Program-made: the position numbers and the translations under genes
Notes under the pieces: model-generated
What the model was told of the DNA's origin: nothing
Database searches by the model: none
What the model saw: only the letters and a program-made list of their open reading frames with translations
Shown here: positions 44,206-52,787 of the stretch, piece by piece
How the letters are laid out: every line of letters begins with the position of its first letter
How positions within the stretch are numbered: position 1 is the first letter of the stretch
NCBI RefSeq assembly: GCF_008086595.1
Contig: NZ_RXYA01000005.1
Location: 124,001-188,000 of the forward strand
DNA from: Acetobacterium paludosum
GTDB lineage: Bacteria; Bacillota; Clostridia; Eubacteriales; Eubacteriaceae
DNA: 64,000 bases
Direction of reading: 5' to 3'

Positions 44206-45585
44206 TTATACTTCATTCTCTGATGTTTTATTCGGTACAAGTACACCAGCAGTGTCTCCTAATTTAATTTCAGACGATTTAACCAAGTTGGCATCCTTAG
44301 TTTCTGGTGCCCAAAAATATGACATGATAAAGCCAAATGCAAGTACAGCTATCAATCCAACCATTGTAGGTGTAAAACCGATTCCGGCAATACCAACAGG
44401 TAACAGATATGTTCCAATCGCAGCTCCTAATCGGCTGATTGCCGTACAAATTCCAACACCTTCTGACCGAAGATTTGTCGGAAATAATTCTGGAGGATAG
44501 ACCCCTGTAAGATTCGAAATTGCAGTCATAAAGAATGTAAATATCAAAAATGCTATGATCTGAATGGTAGCACTAGGAATAAAAACAAGTAGAACCAACG
44601 CCACGGCCATGACCCCAAAGGACCATAGTGTAAATCCTCGACGCGTCATTTTTATAGTCATCCAAAGACCAACGAGCCCACCAAATATAAGCATAAGATT
44701 CAATGCCAGATCAACGGTCCAAGTTTCTGCCAAATTCATTGTTGTCAATATTAACGGCAGAAAAGTATATATTGCAAAATAAGGAATAACGATTGCCATG
44801 AAGAATAAACCGCCGAAAGCTGTACGTTTTCGATTTTCCTTATTAAAGAGGTCAAAATAACTGACTTTTTTTGTTGTAACTGGTTCTGGATCCATATAAA
44901 CATTATTTCCAAGATACTTATGTACAATTGCCTCGGCTTCGTCTCGACGACCTTTGCTTTCAAGCCATCTTGGTGACTCAGGGGTTCCAATTCGTAGTAT
45001 TAGTACGATTACTGCAGGGATTGCAGCACTTGCCAGCATCCATCTCCATATTTCAGGATTGCCGGAAGATATTAATATAACACCAATAATATTTGCTGCT
45101 ACATACCCAACAGTCCAAACTACACTTAGTGCGCCAAGAAGAACGCCTCTTGACTTTTTCGGTGCAAACTCAGCAAGTAGAGACACACCTACCGCATAGT
45201 CCCCCCCTAAACCAAATCCAATCGCTATTCTCAAAATAAATAGCGAAAGCGGATCGTTTACAAAAAACTGAAGTCCAGAACACACTGTGATCATAACAAA
45301 GTTAATCAAGAATATCTTTTGTCTTCCAATTTTACCAGAAATACCACCAAGAATGATACTTCCAAAGAAGAGTCCTATTAATGCAGATGCTCCGAGTAAT
45401 CCCATCCATTGAGGACTCAAATAAATTTGTTTTTGAATGAGAATGAGAGCCATACCTATGGTCCCTAATGAGAAACCATCTGTGAAATGTGCACCAAAAG
45501 TTAGTGCCGTCATCTTAATATGAAACTTGTTAAGTGGAAGATCATCCATGTTGATTCTTTTATCATTAACTACTTGACTATTCAT
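44206..45585 (-). CDS. MFS carrier, aromatic-acid/organic-acid:H+ symporter type
   Basis: 459 residues with 12 hydrophobic segments. The N-terminal loop 2-3 motif reads GGISGKIGRQK, and the GFGLGGDYAVGVSLLAEFAPKKSRG segment at the fourth helix is typical of the AAHS/sugar-porter branch, as are PESPRWLESKGRRDEA before the central loop and the PPELFPTNLRSEGVG segment. Such carriers import carboxylic acids, sometimes betaines. AAAGGAG precedes ATG, and a sigma-54 promoter lies about 195 bases upstream. It is the likely uptake system for the island. Confidence 0.88.
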   Translation of the reverse strand: MNSQVVNDKRINMDDLPLNKFHIKMTALTFGAHFTDGFSLGTIGMALILIQKQIYLSPQWMGLLGASALIGLFFGSIILGGISGKIGRQKIFLINFVMITVCSGLQFFVNDPLSLFILRIAIGFGLGGDYAVGVSLLAEFAPKKSRGVLLGALSVVWTVGYVAANIIGVILISSGNPEIWRWMLASAAIPAVIVLILRIGTPESPRWLESKGRRDEAEAIVHKYLGNNVYMDPEPVTTKKVSYFDLFNKENRKRTAFGGLFFMAIVIPYFAIYTFLPLILTTMNLAETWTVDLALNLMLIFGGLVGLWMTIKMTRRGFTLWSFGVMAVALVLLVFIPSATIQIIAFLIFTFFMTAISNLTGVYPPELFPTNLRSEGVGICTAISRLGAAIGTYLLPVGIAGIGFTPTMVGLIAVLAFGFIMSYFWAPETKDANLVKSSEIKLGDTAGVLVPNKTSENEV

Positions 45586-45780
45586 AAATATTCTCCTTTT
45601 AATAAATTATCTTTTTTACTCAATTTAAATGGCCAATTGCCATTTCATCACTATTTAACCATCCCTTCATTTTTCATTTTCAATTCATCTTCTAAAACAC
45701 ATTTAGCCAAAGCCGATTTTTGTTTTTACACAACTCCCTCCAGTTTTTAATACCTTTTATTTTCTTATGGTATATCTGTA

Positions 45781-45796
45781 GCAAGCTTTATGCCAA
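45781..45796 (-). promoter_or_regulatory. Sigma-54 promoter of the MFS gene
   Basis: Minus strand TTGGCATAAAGCTTGC: GG at 45794-45793 and GC at 45782-45781, 10 bases apart. It directs transcription toward the MFS gene. Confidence 0.75.
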
Positions 45797-45877
45797 ATCG
45801 TAAAAATTATTATATTTTAAAATCCAGGTTTCAGCCCTTTTTCTAAGGTACCGCGTCCGTAGGAAATTCATACCTGC

Positions 45878-45893
45878 TGCAAATTTTTATGCA
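45878..45893. promoter_or_regulatory. Enhancer-type element, TGCA-N8-TGCA (site 3)
   Basis: TGCAAATTTTTATGCA, about 82 bases upstream of the MFS sigma-54 promoter and about 325 upstream of the plus-strand one. Confidence 0.6.
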
Positions 45894-45988
45894 CTTATCG
45901 TTCGCTTTTTTTTGAAATGGTTTACATCGTTCGCTTTAAATCGGGGATTTTAACCTTATAGCACATATTTTTGCATGTATTCTTTTTT

Positions 45989-46004
45989 TGCATATGTTGT
46001 TGCA
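45989..46004. promoter_or_regulatory. Enhancer-type element, TGCA-N8-TGCA (site 4)
   Basis: TGCATATGTTGTTGCA, about 193 bases upstream of the MFS promoter and 212 upstream of the plus-strand promoter. The rest of 45586-46288 is AT-rich and holds no gene I can support. Confidence 0.55.
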
Positions 46005-46215
46005 ACTTATAAATATATCGTTAATTACTAAAATGCTCACATTAAATCGTAAGCATCCTTGGACATTTTCGTAAATTTATCCTACGCAATATTTTAATCA
46101 TTTAGATACATATCATAATTCTTCTAACTTTATAATATATTTATCGCATTTTCAACATACTTTTTTCATCTCCTAAATTTAGTAAAGAACCAAATTCTGA
46201 TTTCAAACCATATAT

Positions 46216-46232
46216 TTGGCACAATACTTGCT
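46216..46232 (+). promoter_or_regulatory. Sigma-54 promoter of the racemase-MttB operon
   Basis: TTTGGCACAATACTTGCT: GG at 46218-46219 and GC at 46230-46231 with 10 bases between, close to the consensus TGGCAC-N5-TTGC. The start codon follows about 57 bases later. Confidence 0.8.
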
Positions 46233-46288
46233 TTGTATTATCTGCATATAGCAAAAGCTATTGATTATTTATAATTTAGGAGGAATAA

Positions 46289-47068
46289 ATGCAAAGAGAT
46301 TTAGGAATTAACTACATGACCACACGAAAAAACCATACATGCTATGGTATGGGTATTGGCATTATGGTATTGGATGATGCGTATCCCGGCTTCCCTGGAG
46401 ATGTTCGTAATGCCAGTGCCTGGGATTTCCCAATTCAATATGAAATCGCAAAGGGTGTTGATAACTATACTTTAGTTTGGGAACAGGATAAAACACCCTG
46501 TCGTGAACCAATTGTTCAAGCCGCTAAAAATTTGGAACGCATGGGTTGTCGTGCCATCGCAGCTGAATGTGGCTACTTCGCATACTTTCAACAAGATGTG
46601 GCAGCAGCTGTTGACATTCCTGTGTTTATGTCAAGCCTTCTCCAGGTTCCCTTTATTCAACAACTAATCGGACCCACCAATGCCGTTGGCATAATATGTG
46701 CTCAAAAACGTTTTTTAACCAATACTCATTTAGAAAAAGTTGGAATCAATCTAAAAAGCAACTTCTATATTGCCGGAGCTCAGGATGAATATGGTTGTCC
46801 TCAATTTGACACCTTATGGGATCATGAAAAAAGACCTGAAATACCTGAAAGTTATTATGACGAATCTGAAAAAGATATGATTCAAATCACTAAGAAATTC
46901 ATCGTAGAACACCCTGATATTAAAGCAATCATGTTAGAATGTACAGGTATGCAGCCTTTCGCCAGAGCGATCCAAACTGCGGTAGATTTACCTATATTCA
47001 GCTGGGGTACTTTACTAGACTATGCTTATTCCTGCGTAGCTCATCGTGATTACTACGGTCATATCTAA
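46289..47068 (+). CDS. Asp/Glu/hydantoin racemase-superfamily protein
   Basis: 259 residues. Two half-domains each offer a cysteine at the expected site: Cys94 in AAECGYFAYF and Cys218 in MLECTGMQPFA, the pattern of cofactor-free racemases, maleate isomerases and arylmalonate decarboxylases. AGGAGG precedes ATG. It is the first gene of the sigma-54 operon with two MttB proteins. It may racemise, isomerise or decarboxylate the carboxylated substrate or its demethylated product; the exact reaction is unknown. Confidence 0.82.
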   Translation: MQRDLGINYMTTRKNHTCYGMGIGIMVLDDAYPGFPGDVRNASAWDFPIQYEIAKGVDNYTLVWEQDKTPCREPIVQAAKNLERMGCRAIAAECGYFAYFQQDVAAAVDIPVFMSSLLQVPFIQQLIGPTNAVGIICAQKRFLTNTHLEKVGINLKSNFYIAGAQDEYGCPQFDTLWDHEKRPEIPESYYDESEKDMIQITKKFIVEHPDIKAIMLECTGMQPFARAIQTAVDLPIFSWGTLLDYAYSCVAHRDYYGHI

Positions 47069-47108
47069 ATTATAAAAATATCACAATACATAAAAGGGGA
47101 TTAAAACA

Positions 47109-48539
47109 ATGAAACCATATGAAAAATATGTATCAAAAGCAGATATACAAATCATTCATGAAGAATCACTTAGAATTCTTCATGAAGTGGGTGTAAAATT
47201 TGAGCACCCAGAAATTCTTAAAATTTTCAAAAATCATGGCGCTCGCATTGAAGGGAATGTTGTTTTTTTAGAAGAGAAAATGGTGATGGACACCATCTCA
47301 ACTATCCCGGAAACATTTACCATCGAAAATTCCAAGGGAAACCATACCTTAGGAGGAGGCAGTCTCATTTTAATGCCCGGTGTGGGTAATATATTCAGAT
47401 TAGAAAATGAACATCTCCATAAAATGACCAATGATGACGCTGTTGATCAGTTTAAATTGTCAGATACCAGCGACGTTATCAATTGTAATTACTTCAATAT
47501 TTTTTTAGATGACAAAGAATTATCCTTAGACGAACGGGTATTCAGTCCGATTGCGATGATCTTAAAATATTCAAATAAAACAGCGCTTCATTTGCAGGCA
47601 AATACCTTCCCACTAAAATCAAATATCCGGGAATCTTTTAAAAAAGGACTTGAACTCATTGACAGATTCGAAGGCCGAAGTGGAGTCTATAATAATATTG
47701 TCCATGTTAATTCCTTATCACCGTTATGTTTCGACCATGATCCTTTGGAAAAATTCTTGATTGCCACCGAAATGAACCAACCGGTTTGGTTCAGTCCTTG
47801 CGCCATGCCGGTGCTAACCGGTCCACCTTCGGTTGCCGGGCTTATTGCCATGACCAATGCTGAAGTCTTAGCTGGTATGGTTATGTCGCAGCTTGTCAAA
47901 CCTGGATTACCGGTTGTTTATGGACAAACCTCGGCGTCCACAAACCTGCGCACCATTCAATTAAGCATTGGCGCTCCTGAAACAGCTTTGATTTCTTATG
48001 CAACCCGAGGACTGGCTGATTTTTATAAACTCCCCTGCCGTACCGGTGGTGGCCTAAGTGATGCGAAAGATTTTGATATACAGGCCGGTATTGAATCCGA
48101 TATGATGATTCGCTCGACCCTTGAAGCCGCTCCTGATTTAGTCCTTCATTCCTGTGGTATCATGGGAAGCTTCAATATTTTAAGTTTCGAAAAATTCTTA
48201 ATGGACGAAGACACCTACCGAATGAACCGTCGTCTTTTAAAAGGAATTAATATTGAAGAAAGTTACTTGTGTCATGATCTTATTGCTAAAATCGGCCCTC
48301 GTGGAAACTTCTTACAAGGTCGAACTCCAAAAATGTTTAAAGAGGAATTTTTTGTTCCAAAATATTTTAATAAAGAAGACCCTAACCAATGGCAGGAAAA
48401 AGGAAGTAAACCGGTCTTAAAAGATGTTCAAGAAGCCGTTAAAATTCGTTTATCTACCTATACCCCACCAGACATTACAAAAGAACAAGCAGCCTTGCTG
48501 GATGAATATATCCCTGCCTGCTATCGCGAAAAAATCTAA
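47109..48539 (+). CDS. MttB-family corrinoid methyltransferase (non-pyrrolysine), copy 1
   Basis: 476 residues uninterrupted by TAG, so it is of the pyrrolysine-free branch that includes glycine betaine, proline betaine, carnitine and gamma-butyrobetaine demethylases. Family features include an N-terminal IHEESLRILHEVGVKFEHPE helix, TGPPSVAGLIAMTNAEVLAG and GGGLSDAKDFDIQAG. It should transfer a methyl from a quaternary amine to a corrinoid protein. GGGG-rich ribosome site AAAGGGG precedes ATG. The substrate is unknown. Confidence 0.9.
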   Translation: MKPYEKYVSKADIQIIHEESLRILHEVGVKFEHPEILKIFKNHGARIEGNVVFLEEKMVMDTISTIPETFTIENSKGNHTLGGGSLILMPGVGNIFRLENEHLHKMTNDDAVDQFKLSDTSDVINCNYFNIFLDDKELSLDERVFSPIAMILKYSNKTALHLQANTFPLKSNIRESFKKGLELIDRFEGRSGVYNNIVHVNSLSPLCFDHDPLEKFLIATEMNQPVWFSPCAMPVLTGPPSVAGLIAMTNAEVLAGMVMSQLVKPGLPVVYGQTSASTNLRTIQLSIGAPETALISYATRGLADFYKLPCRTGGGLSDAKDFDIQAGIESDMMIRSTLEAAPDLVLHSCGIMGSFNILSFEKFLMDEDTYRMNRRLLKGINIEESYLCHDLIAKIGPRGNFLQGRTPKMFKEEFFVPKYFNKEDPNQWQEKGSKPVLKDVQEAVKIRLSTYTPPDITKEQAALLDEYIPACYREKI

Positions 48540-48569
48540 TTTAAATTATAAAAAAGACAAGGAGAACCT

Positions 48570-49985
48570 ATGGAAACCACACAAAGAAATATTGAATTCA
48601 ATGTATTAAATAAAAATAAAATTGAAACTATTCATGAAAAGAGCATGGATCTGCTAGAAAACTTCGGCATGCGGGTTGTTGGTGAACGAACCATTGAATG
48701 TTTGAAAAAATACGGTTGTACCATTGAAGGAGATCTAGTTAAATTTCCAAAGACCGTTGTCGATAAAGCCCTGAATACCATTCCAAAAGAACTAACCCTC
48801 TATACCCGAGATGGCAAACCTAATATGGTGATTAACAGCAATAACAATGTTTATTTCGGAACTCATTCCGATCAGTTGGAAATTCTCGATTATAAAACCA
48901 ATATGGCACGACCTTTCCTAAAATCAGATATTAAAGACATGTGTAAAATCGGAAGTTATCTGTCCAACATCAGTTTTATCCTGTCCGTAGGAATGTGCGC
49001 TGATGTAAATCCCCGGGTACAGTCTCAGGTTACCTTTATTGAAACCCTTAAAAATTTTGATAAGACCATTAACTTTTCTACCAATGATATTGAATCTCTT
49101 CAAGAGATTATTGACATTGCGGCTGTTGTTGCAGGCGGACATAAAGAATTAACAGAAAAGCCCTTTATTTTTAATTATTGCGAACCAATCCCACCGTTGA
49201 CACACCCGATTGAGAGCACGGAAAAATTATTTGTCAGTGCAACCAATAAAATACCAGTAGTTTATATGCCTTACAGCATGATGGGTGGTACCTCTCCCAT
49301 TACCATCGCCGGTGCCTTAACTCAAAATAATGCTGAAATTTTGGCTGGTGTCGTTATTACCCAGGCCGTCAACGAAGGTGCTCCATTGATTTATGGTTCC
49401 ATGCCCACCGTATTCGACATGCAAACTACCATTGGTTCTTATGGTGCTCCGGAATTCCATAAATCGGTTGCTGCAGCTTCTGAACTGGCAAATTACTATA
49501 ATCTTCCTTTTTATGGAACAGCTGGTTGCAGTGATGCCAAAACCGTTGATTCACAATCCATTGCAGAAGTACAGATGGAACTTTTCTCTTCTATTTTAAG
49601 CAAGGCAAACATCGTTCATGATATTGGTGTACTTGATCACTGTAATTCTGTATCACCTGCTATGGTCGTCCTGGCTAATGAAATGATTAATCAGCTTTCT
49701 GCTTATTCCAGTGGTGTAGAAGTGACCGAAGAAGCCCTGGCAATAGACGTCATTAAATGTGTAGGTCATGGCGGTCACTACCTCAATGAAATGCATACTT
49801 TAAGCAATTTCAGAAGTGTCTGGTACCCAGACTTTTTCAAACGTCGGATGGTTAATCCTGATCAGTCGGATATCATGGAAATGGTTAATGAAAAAATTGA
49901 TGCCATTATTAATACCCACAAAATACCTGAACTGGATCCATCTATCCTCTCAAGAATTGAAGAAATCGAGAAAAGATACCAATAA
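48570..49985 (+). CDS. MttB-family corrinoid methyltransferase (non-pyrrolysine), copy 2
   Basis: 471 residues, again without TAG. It shares IHEKSMDLLENFGMRV, the central GGTSPITIAGALTQNNAEILAG and GTAGCSDAKTVDSQS with copy 1 but differs in most other places, so the two are old paralogues, not a recent duplication. They may use different substrates or form a hetero-complex. It follows copy 1 after 30 bases with AAGGAG, in the same operon. Confidence 0.9.
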   Translation: METTQRNIEFNVLNKNKIETIHEKSMDLLENFGMRVVGERTIECLKKYGCTIEGDLVKFPKTVVDKALNTIPKELTLYTRDGKPNMVINSNNNVYFGTHSDQLEILDYKTNMARPFLKSDIKDMCKIGSYLSNISFILSVGMCADVNPRVQSQVTFIETLKNFDKTINFSTNDIESLQEIIDIAAVVAGGHKELTEKPFIFNYCEPIPPLTHPIESTEKLFVSATNKIPVVYMPYSMMGGTSPITIAGALTQNNAEILAGVVITQAVNEGAPLIYGSMPTVFDMQTTIGSYGAPEFHKSVAAASELANYYNLPFYGTAGCSDAKTVDSQSIAEVQMELFSSILSKANIVHDIGVLDHCNSVSPAMVVLANEMINQLSAYSSGVEVTEEALAIDVIKCVGHGGHYLNEMHTLSNFRSVWYPDFFKRRMVNPDQSDIMEMVNEKIDAIINTHKIPELDPSILSRIEEIEKRYQ

Positions 49986-50017
49986 AAACCTTAATTATTA
50001 AAATCCCCTTATCAGAC

Positions 50018-50042
50018 AGACAACTTCGCTCAGGGGTTGTCT
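50018..50042 (+). terminator. Weak hairpin between MttB copy 2 and the activator gene
   Basis: AGACAAC (50018-50024) pairs with GTTGTCT (50036-50042), followed a few bases later by TTTTTT. It may partly terminate the operon before the regulator gene. Confidence 0.5.
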
Positions 50043-50112
50043 ATATGATTTTTTGGGGAATCATGTTATTATACAATCAAAGTTAAAAAACCATGAAATG
50101 GAGAATCAAAAA

Positions 50113-51573
50113 GTGAAAGATAATAATGAATCCATTTTGGAAGCTTTTGATGCAAATTCTTTTCCCATTCAAGATGTAGAACGTATTGAAGATGTTTGTA
50201 TCCATGTTGTTGATTCAAGTGGAAAAATTGTATGCTATTCAAAAGGCTGCGAAATCATCGAAAATATGAAACATGAAGATGTTATCGGAAAAAACATGAG
50301 TGACATCTATGATTATCTTGAAAATGAATCCATGGAATCTCTGGTTTTAAAAACCGGAAAAAAAGTTCAGGATGTCCATGTGAAATATACATCCCCATCT
50401 GGAAAGGTTGCTGATGTCATTAGTAGCACTTACCCGGTTTTTTCCAGAACCAAACCAAATAGAGTAGAAGCCGCCATCTGCATCTACCGAGATATTTCCG
50501 ATTATATTCATATGGCTTCTACCATAAAAAAATTACAAAATGATTTAAAGTCTCAACAGCTTAAAAATAACGGCACCCAATTTACATTTAAGGATATTAT
50601 AGGTACTAGTGCGAATATGACTGAATGTATTCGACATGCAGAAATTGCCGCCCAGACCACAGCCCCAATTCTCATTGCTGGCCCAACCGGTACTGGGAAG
50701 GAAGTTTTTGCCCAAAGTATTCATAACGCAAGCCCCCAAGCAAATAAGCCTTTTATAGCCATCAATTGCAGTGCTATTCCTGAGAATCTTCTTGAAAGCA
50801 CACTTTTCGGAACTGTAAAAGGTTCCTTTACTGGTGCGGTTGATTCTGTGGGGTTATTAGAGACGGCTGAAGGAGGCACCATTTTTCTGGATGAAATCAA
50901 CTCAATGAACCTGGGTTTACAATCAAAGCTCCTTCGTGTACTGGAAACGGGGAAATACCGAAAAGTTGGGGGTAATAAAGAAATCACTTCCAATATTCGT
51001 TTGCTCAGTGCATTAAACCAGGATCCTTTAAAAGCCATTGAAGAAAAAAGACTTCGTTCAGATTTATATTATCGTTTAGCTGTTTTTTCCATAAATTTAC
51101 CCCCACTCAAAGATCGCAGACAAGATATTCTTGATCTTGTCCCTTTTTTTCTTTCAACTGAGGGAACGGCAATGGGTAAACAGCTTTTTGAAGTTTCCAA
51201 GGAATCCCAGGAAGTTCTTCTCAGCCATGACTGGCCTGGAAATATTCGGGAACTGAAACATGCTGTAACTCATGCCATCTACTTAGCACAATATCAAGAC
51301 ACGATACTAACACCAGATTTATTGCCTGCATATTTACGAAAAAATATTTCAGATAAAAAAATATATGAAAAGTATCTATCTGTAAGTATAGACGATAAGA
51401 ATTTAAAAGCTACTCTCAATAAAATCGAAAAACAAATGATCATGGATGTCTTAGAAACAAATAAATATAATATTTCGAAAAGTTCCCGTGATCTTGGAAT
51501 TTCCCGACAGAATTTACAGTACAAGATACATCTTCATCAAATAAATGTCATTGAAGATAACTCTATAATTTAA
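50113..51573 (+). CDS. Sigma-54-dependent activator (PAS, AAA+, Fis-type HTH)
   Basis: 486 residues if translation begins at GTG 50113, the only start with a ribosome site (GGAG, 9 bases away); ATG 50098 and TTG 50053 are in frame. A PAS-like sensor (about 18-135) is followed by the AAA+ domain: Walker A GPTGTGKE, sigma-54 contact loop GSFTGA (Ser for the second residue of GAFTGA), Walker B GGTIFLDE, and WPGNIREL. A Fis-like helix-turn-helix ends the protein (ISKSSRDLGISRQNLQYKI). It very probably drives the three nearby sigma-54 promoters. The signal is unknown; there is no receiver domain. Confidence 0.92.
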   Translation: MKDNNESILEAFDANSFPIQDVERIEDVCIHVVDSSGKIVCYSKGCEIIENMKHEDVIGKNMSDIYDYLENESMESLVLKTGKKVQDVHVKYTSPSGKVADVISSTYPVFSRTKPNRVEAAICIYRDISDYIHMASTIKKLQNDLKSQQLKNNGTQFTFKDIIGTSANMTECIRHAEIAAQTTAPILIAGPTGTGKEVFAQSIHNASPQANKPFIAINCSAIPENLLESTLFGTVKGSFTGAVDSVGLLETAEGGTIFLDEINSMNLGLQSKLLRVLETGKYRKVGGNKEITSNIRLLSALNQDPLKAIEEKRLRSDLYYRLAVFSINLPPLKDRRQDILDLVPFFLSTEGTAMGKQLFEVSKESQEVLLSHDWPGNIRELKHAVTHAIYLAQYQDTILTPDLLPAYLRKNISDKKIYEKYLSVSIDDKNLKATLNKIEKQMIMDVLETNKYNISKSSRDLGISRQNLQYKIHLHQINVIEDNSII

Positions 51574-51757
51574 AAAATAGTTCGTTTATTGTAAGATAAA
51601 AATAAAAATGTAGAAATGGGGATACACTGAAAACCGAGACTGTAAATAATTTTGTATCGAGCTAGAAAGCACATCCCTGTTCTGTCCCCTTATCAAAGAA
51701 CATTCAGGTGGAGATTTCAGCCCTTACCCTAACACTATTTTACAAAGAGGTAGTTAT

Positions 51758-52402
51758 ATGAAAAAAATAGTAATCGGATGCAACGTAATCCGTAAGGAAA
51801 TAGAGAAATATTATGACAACTCATCGGATTTTGAGTTCGATTGGTTAGAAGATCATTTACATAACATTCCTGAAACACTTCATAAAAAAGTACAATCAGC
51901 CATTGATAAACATTTTGACGCTGATGTAATTTATCTTTTGTATGGCCATTGTGGGCAGGCATTATGTGGTATACAAACACGGCAATGTCCAATTATTTTA
52001 CCTAAAGTCGAAGATTGTATTGATATTTTACTCTGTCATAATCCGCATGTTAACGATATGCGTCGAACATCCTATTTTATTTCGCAAGGCTGGTTATGGG
52101 GTAATGAAAACCTTGGTTATGAATATGACCGTATTAAAGAAAAATATGGAGAAAAACGTGCCTTGCGTGTAGTAAAAACTATGTACAGAAACTATCATTA
52201 TCTAATGTATGTCAATACTGGAATAGAAGAAGATCGAGTTCGTCATGATTGTTCTACCATTGCCGAACGTTTAGGTTTACAACTTCAAGAAACATCCGGT
52301 GACATTCATCTAGTTTTAAATATGCTAAATGGTATAATGGATGATCGCTATTTAATGATTCTGCCAGAAGGCTATATTTCCGAAGAAATGTTTCGCAAAT
52401 AG
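51758..52402 (+). CDS. DUF1638 protein linked to methyltransferase clusters
   Basis: 214 residues. Conserved cysteines appear early (GCNVIRKE) and in the segment YGHCGQALCGIQTRQCPII and VEDCIDIL, characteristic of DUF1638, a family often found beside methylamine and MttB-type methyltransferase genes in methanogens and acetogens. The biochemical role is undefined; the Cys set suggests metal or corrinoid handling. AAGAGG precedes ATG. A terminator follows. Confidence 0.78.
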   Translation: MKKIVIGCNVIRKEIEKYYDNSSDFEFDWLEDHLHNIPETLHKKVQSAIDKHFDADVIYLLYGHCGQALCGIQTRQCPIILPKVEDCIDILLCHNPHVNDMRRTSYFISQGWLWGNENLGYEYDRIKEKYGEKRALRVVKTMYRNYHYLMYVNTGIEEDRVRHDCSTIAERLGLQLQETSGDIHLVLNMLNGIMDDRYLMILPEGYISEEMFRK

Positions 52403-52507
52403 CATTCACGTTACTCATAAAAATGATTTTTAATGTATGACCGCTCTTTTTTTAATAACTTGCCATAATATAAATACACAATTTTTGAAACGGTCTCCAT
52501 CAGCTGG

Positions 52508-52527
52508 AAAAGCAGCGTTGCTTTTCG
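52508..52527 (+). terminator. Terminator after the DUF1638 gene
   Basis: GAAAAGCA (52508-52515) pairs with TGCTTTTC (52520-52527), followed by GTTACTTTTT. Confidence 0.6.
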
Positions 52528-52618
52528 TTACTTTTTGCAGACCTATTAGCTCGGCAACATGCCTCGCAAACAAAAAAGCACCTTTCTCAAGATGCTAAAT
52601 ATCGATAAAATAAAAAAA

Positions 52619-52695
52619 TGGTCGGAGTGAGAGGATTTGAACCTCCGGCCTCATGGTCCCGAACCATGCGCTCTACCAAGCTGAGCCACACCCCG
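52619..52695 (-). tRNA. tRNA-Pro (anticodon CGG)
   Basis: A 77-base cloverleaf including the encoded CCA (complement of 52619-52621). The acceptor stem CGGGGTG pairs with CACTCCG with one G-T pair; the anticodon arm CATGG-TTCGGGA-CCATG places CGG at positions 34-36; the T arm has GGTTCAAATCC. It reads CCG proline codons. Confidence 0.93.
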
Positions 52696-52719
52696 TTGAT
52701 AATGTTTTAATTCCAACTG

Positions 52720-52748
52720 TTGCAATTCCGACTTGTTTATTGTAAACT
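52720..52748 (+). promoter_or_regulatory. Possible promoter of the small-peptide/rlmH pair
   Basis: TTGCAA at 52720-52725, a 17-base spacer and TAAACT at 52743-52748, 40 bases before the small gene. Confidence 0.4.
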
Positions 52749-52787
52749 ATATTTAGAAAAATATCAATCCTTTGGAGGAAAAAAATT

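Noticed and set aside
47109-49985. Pyrrolysine-containing MttB
   Set aside because: Both MttB frames are full length with no internal TAG, and no pyl genes are in the window.
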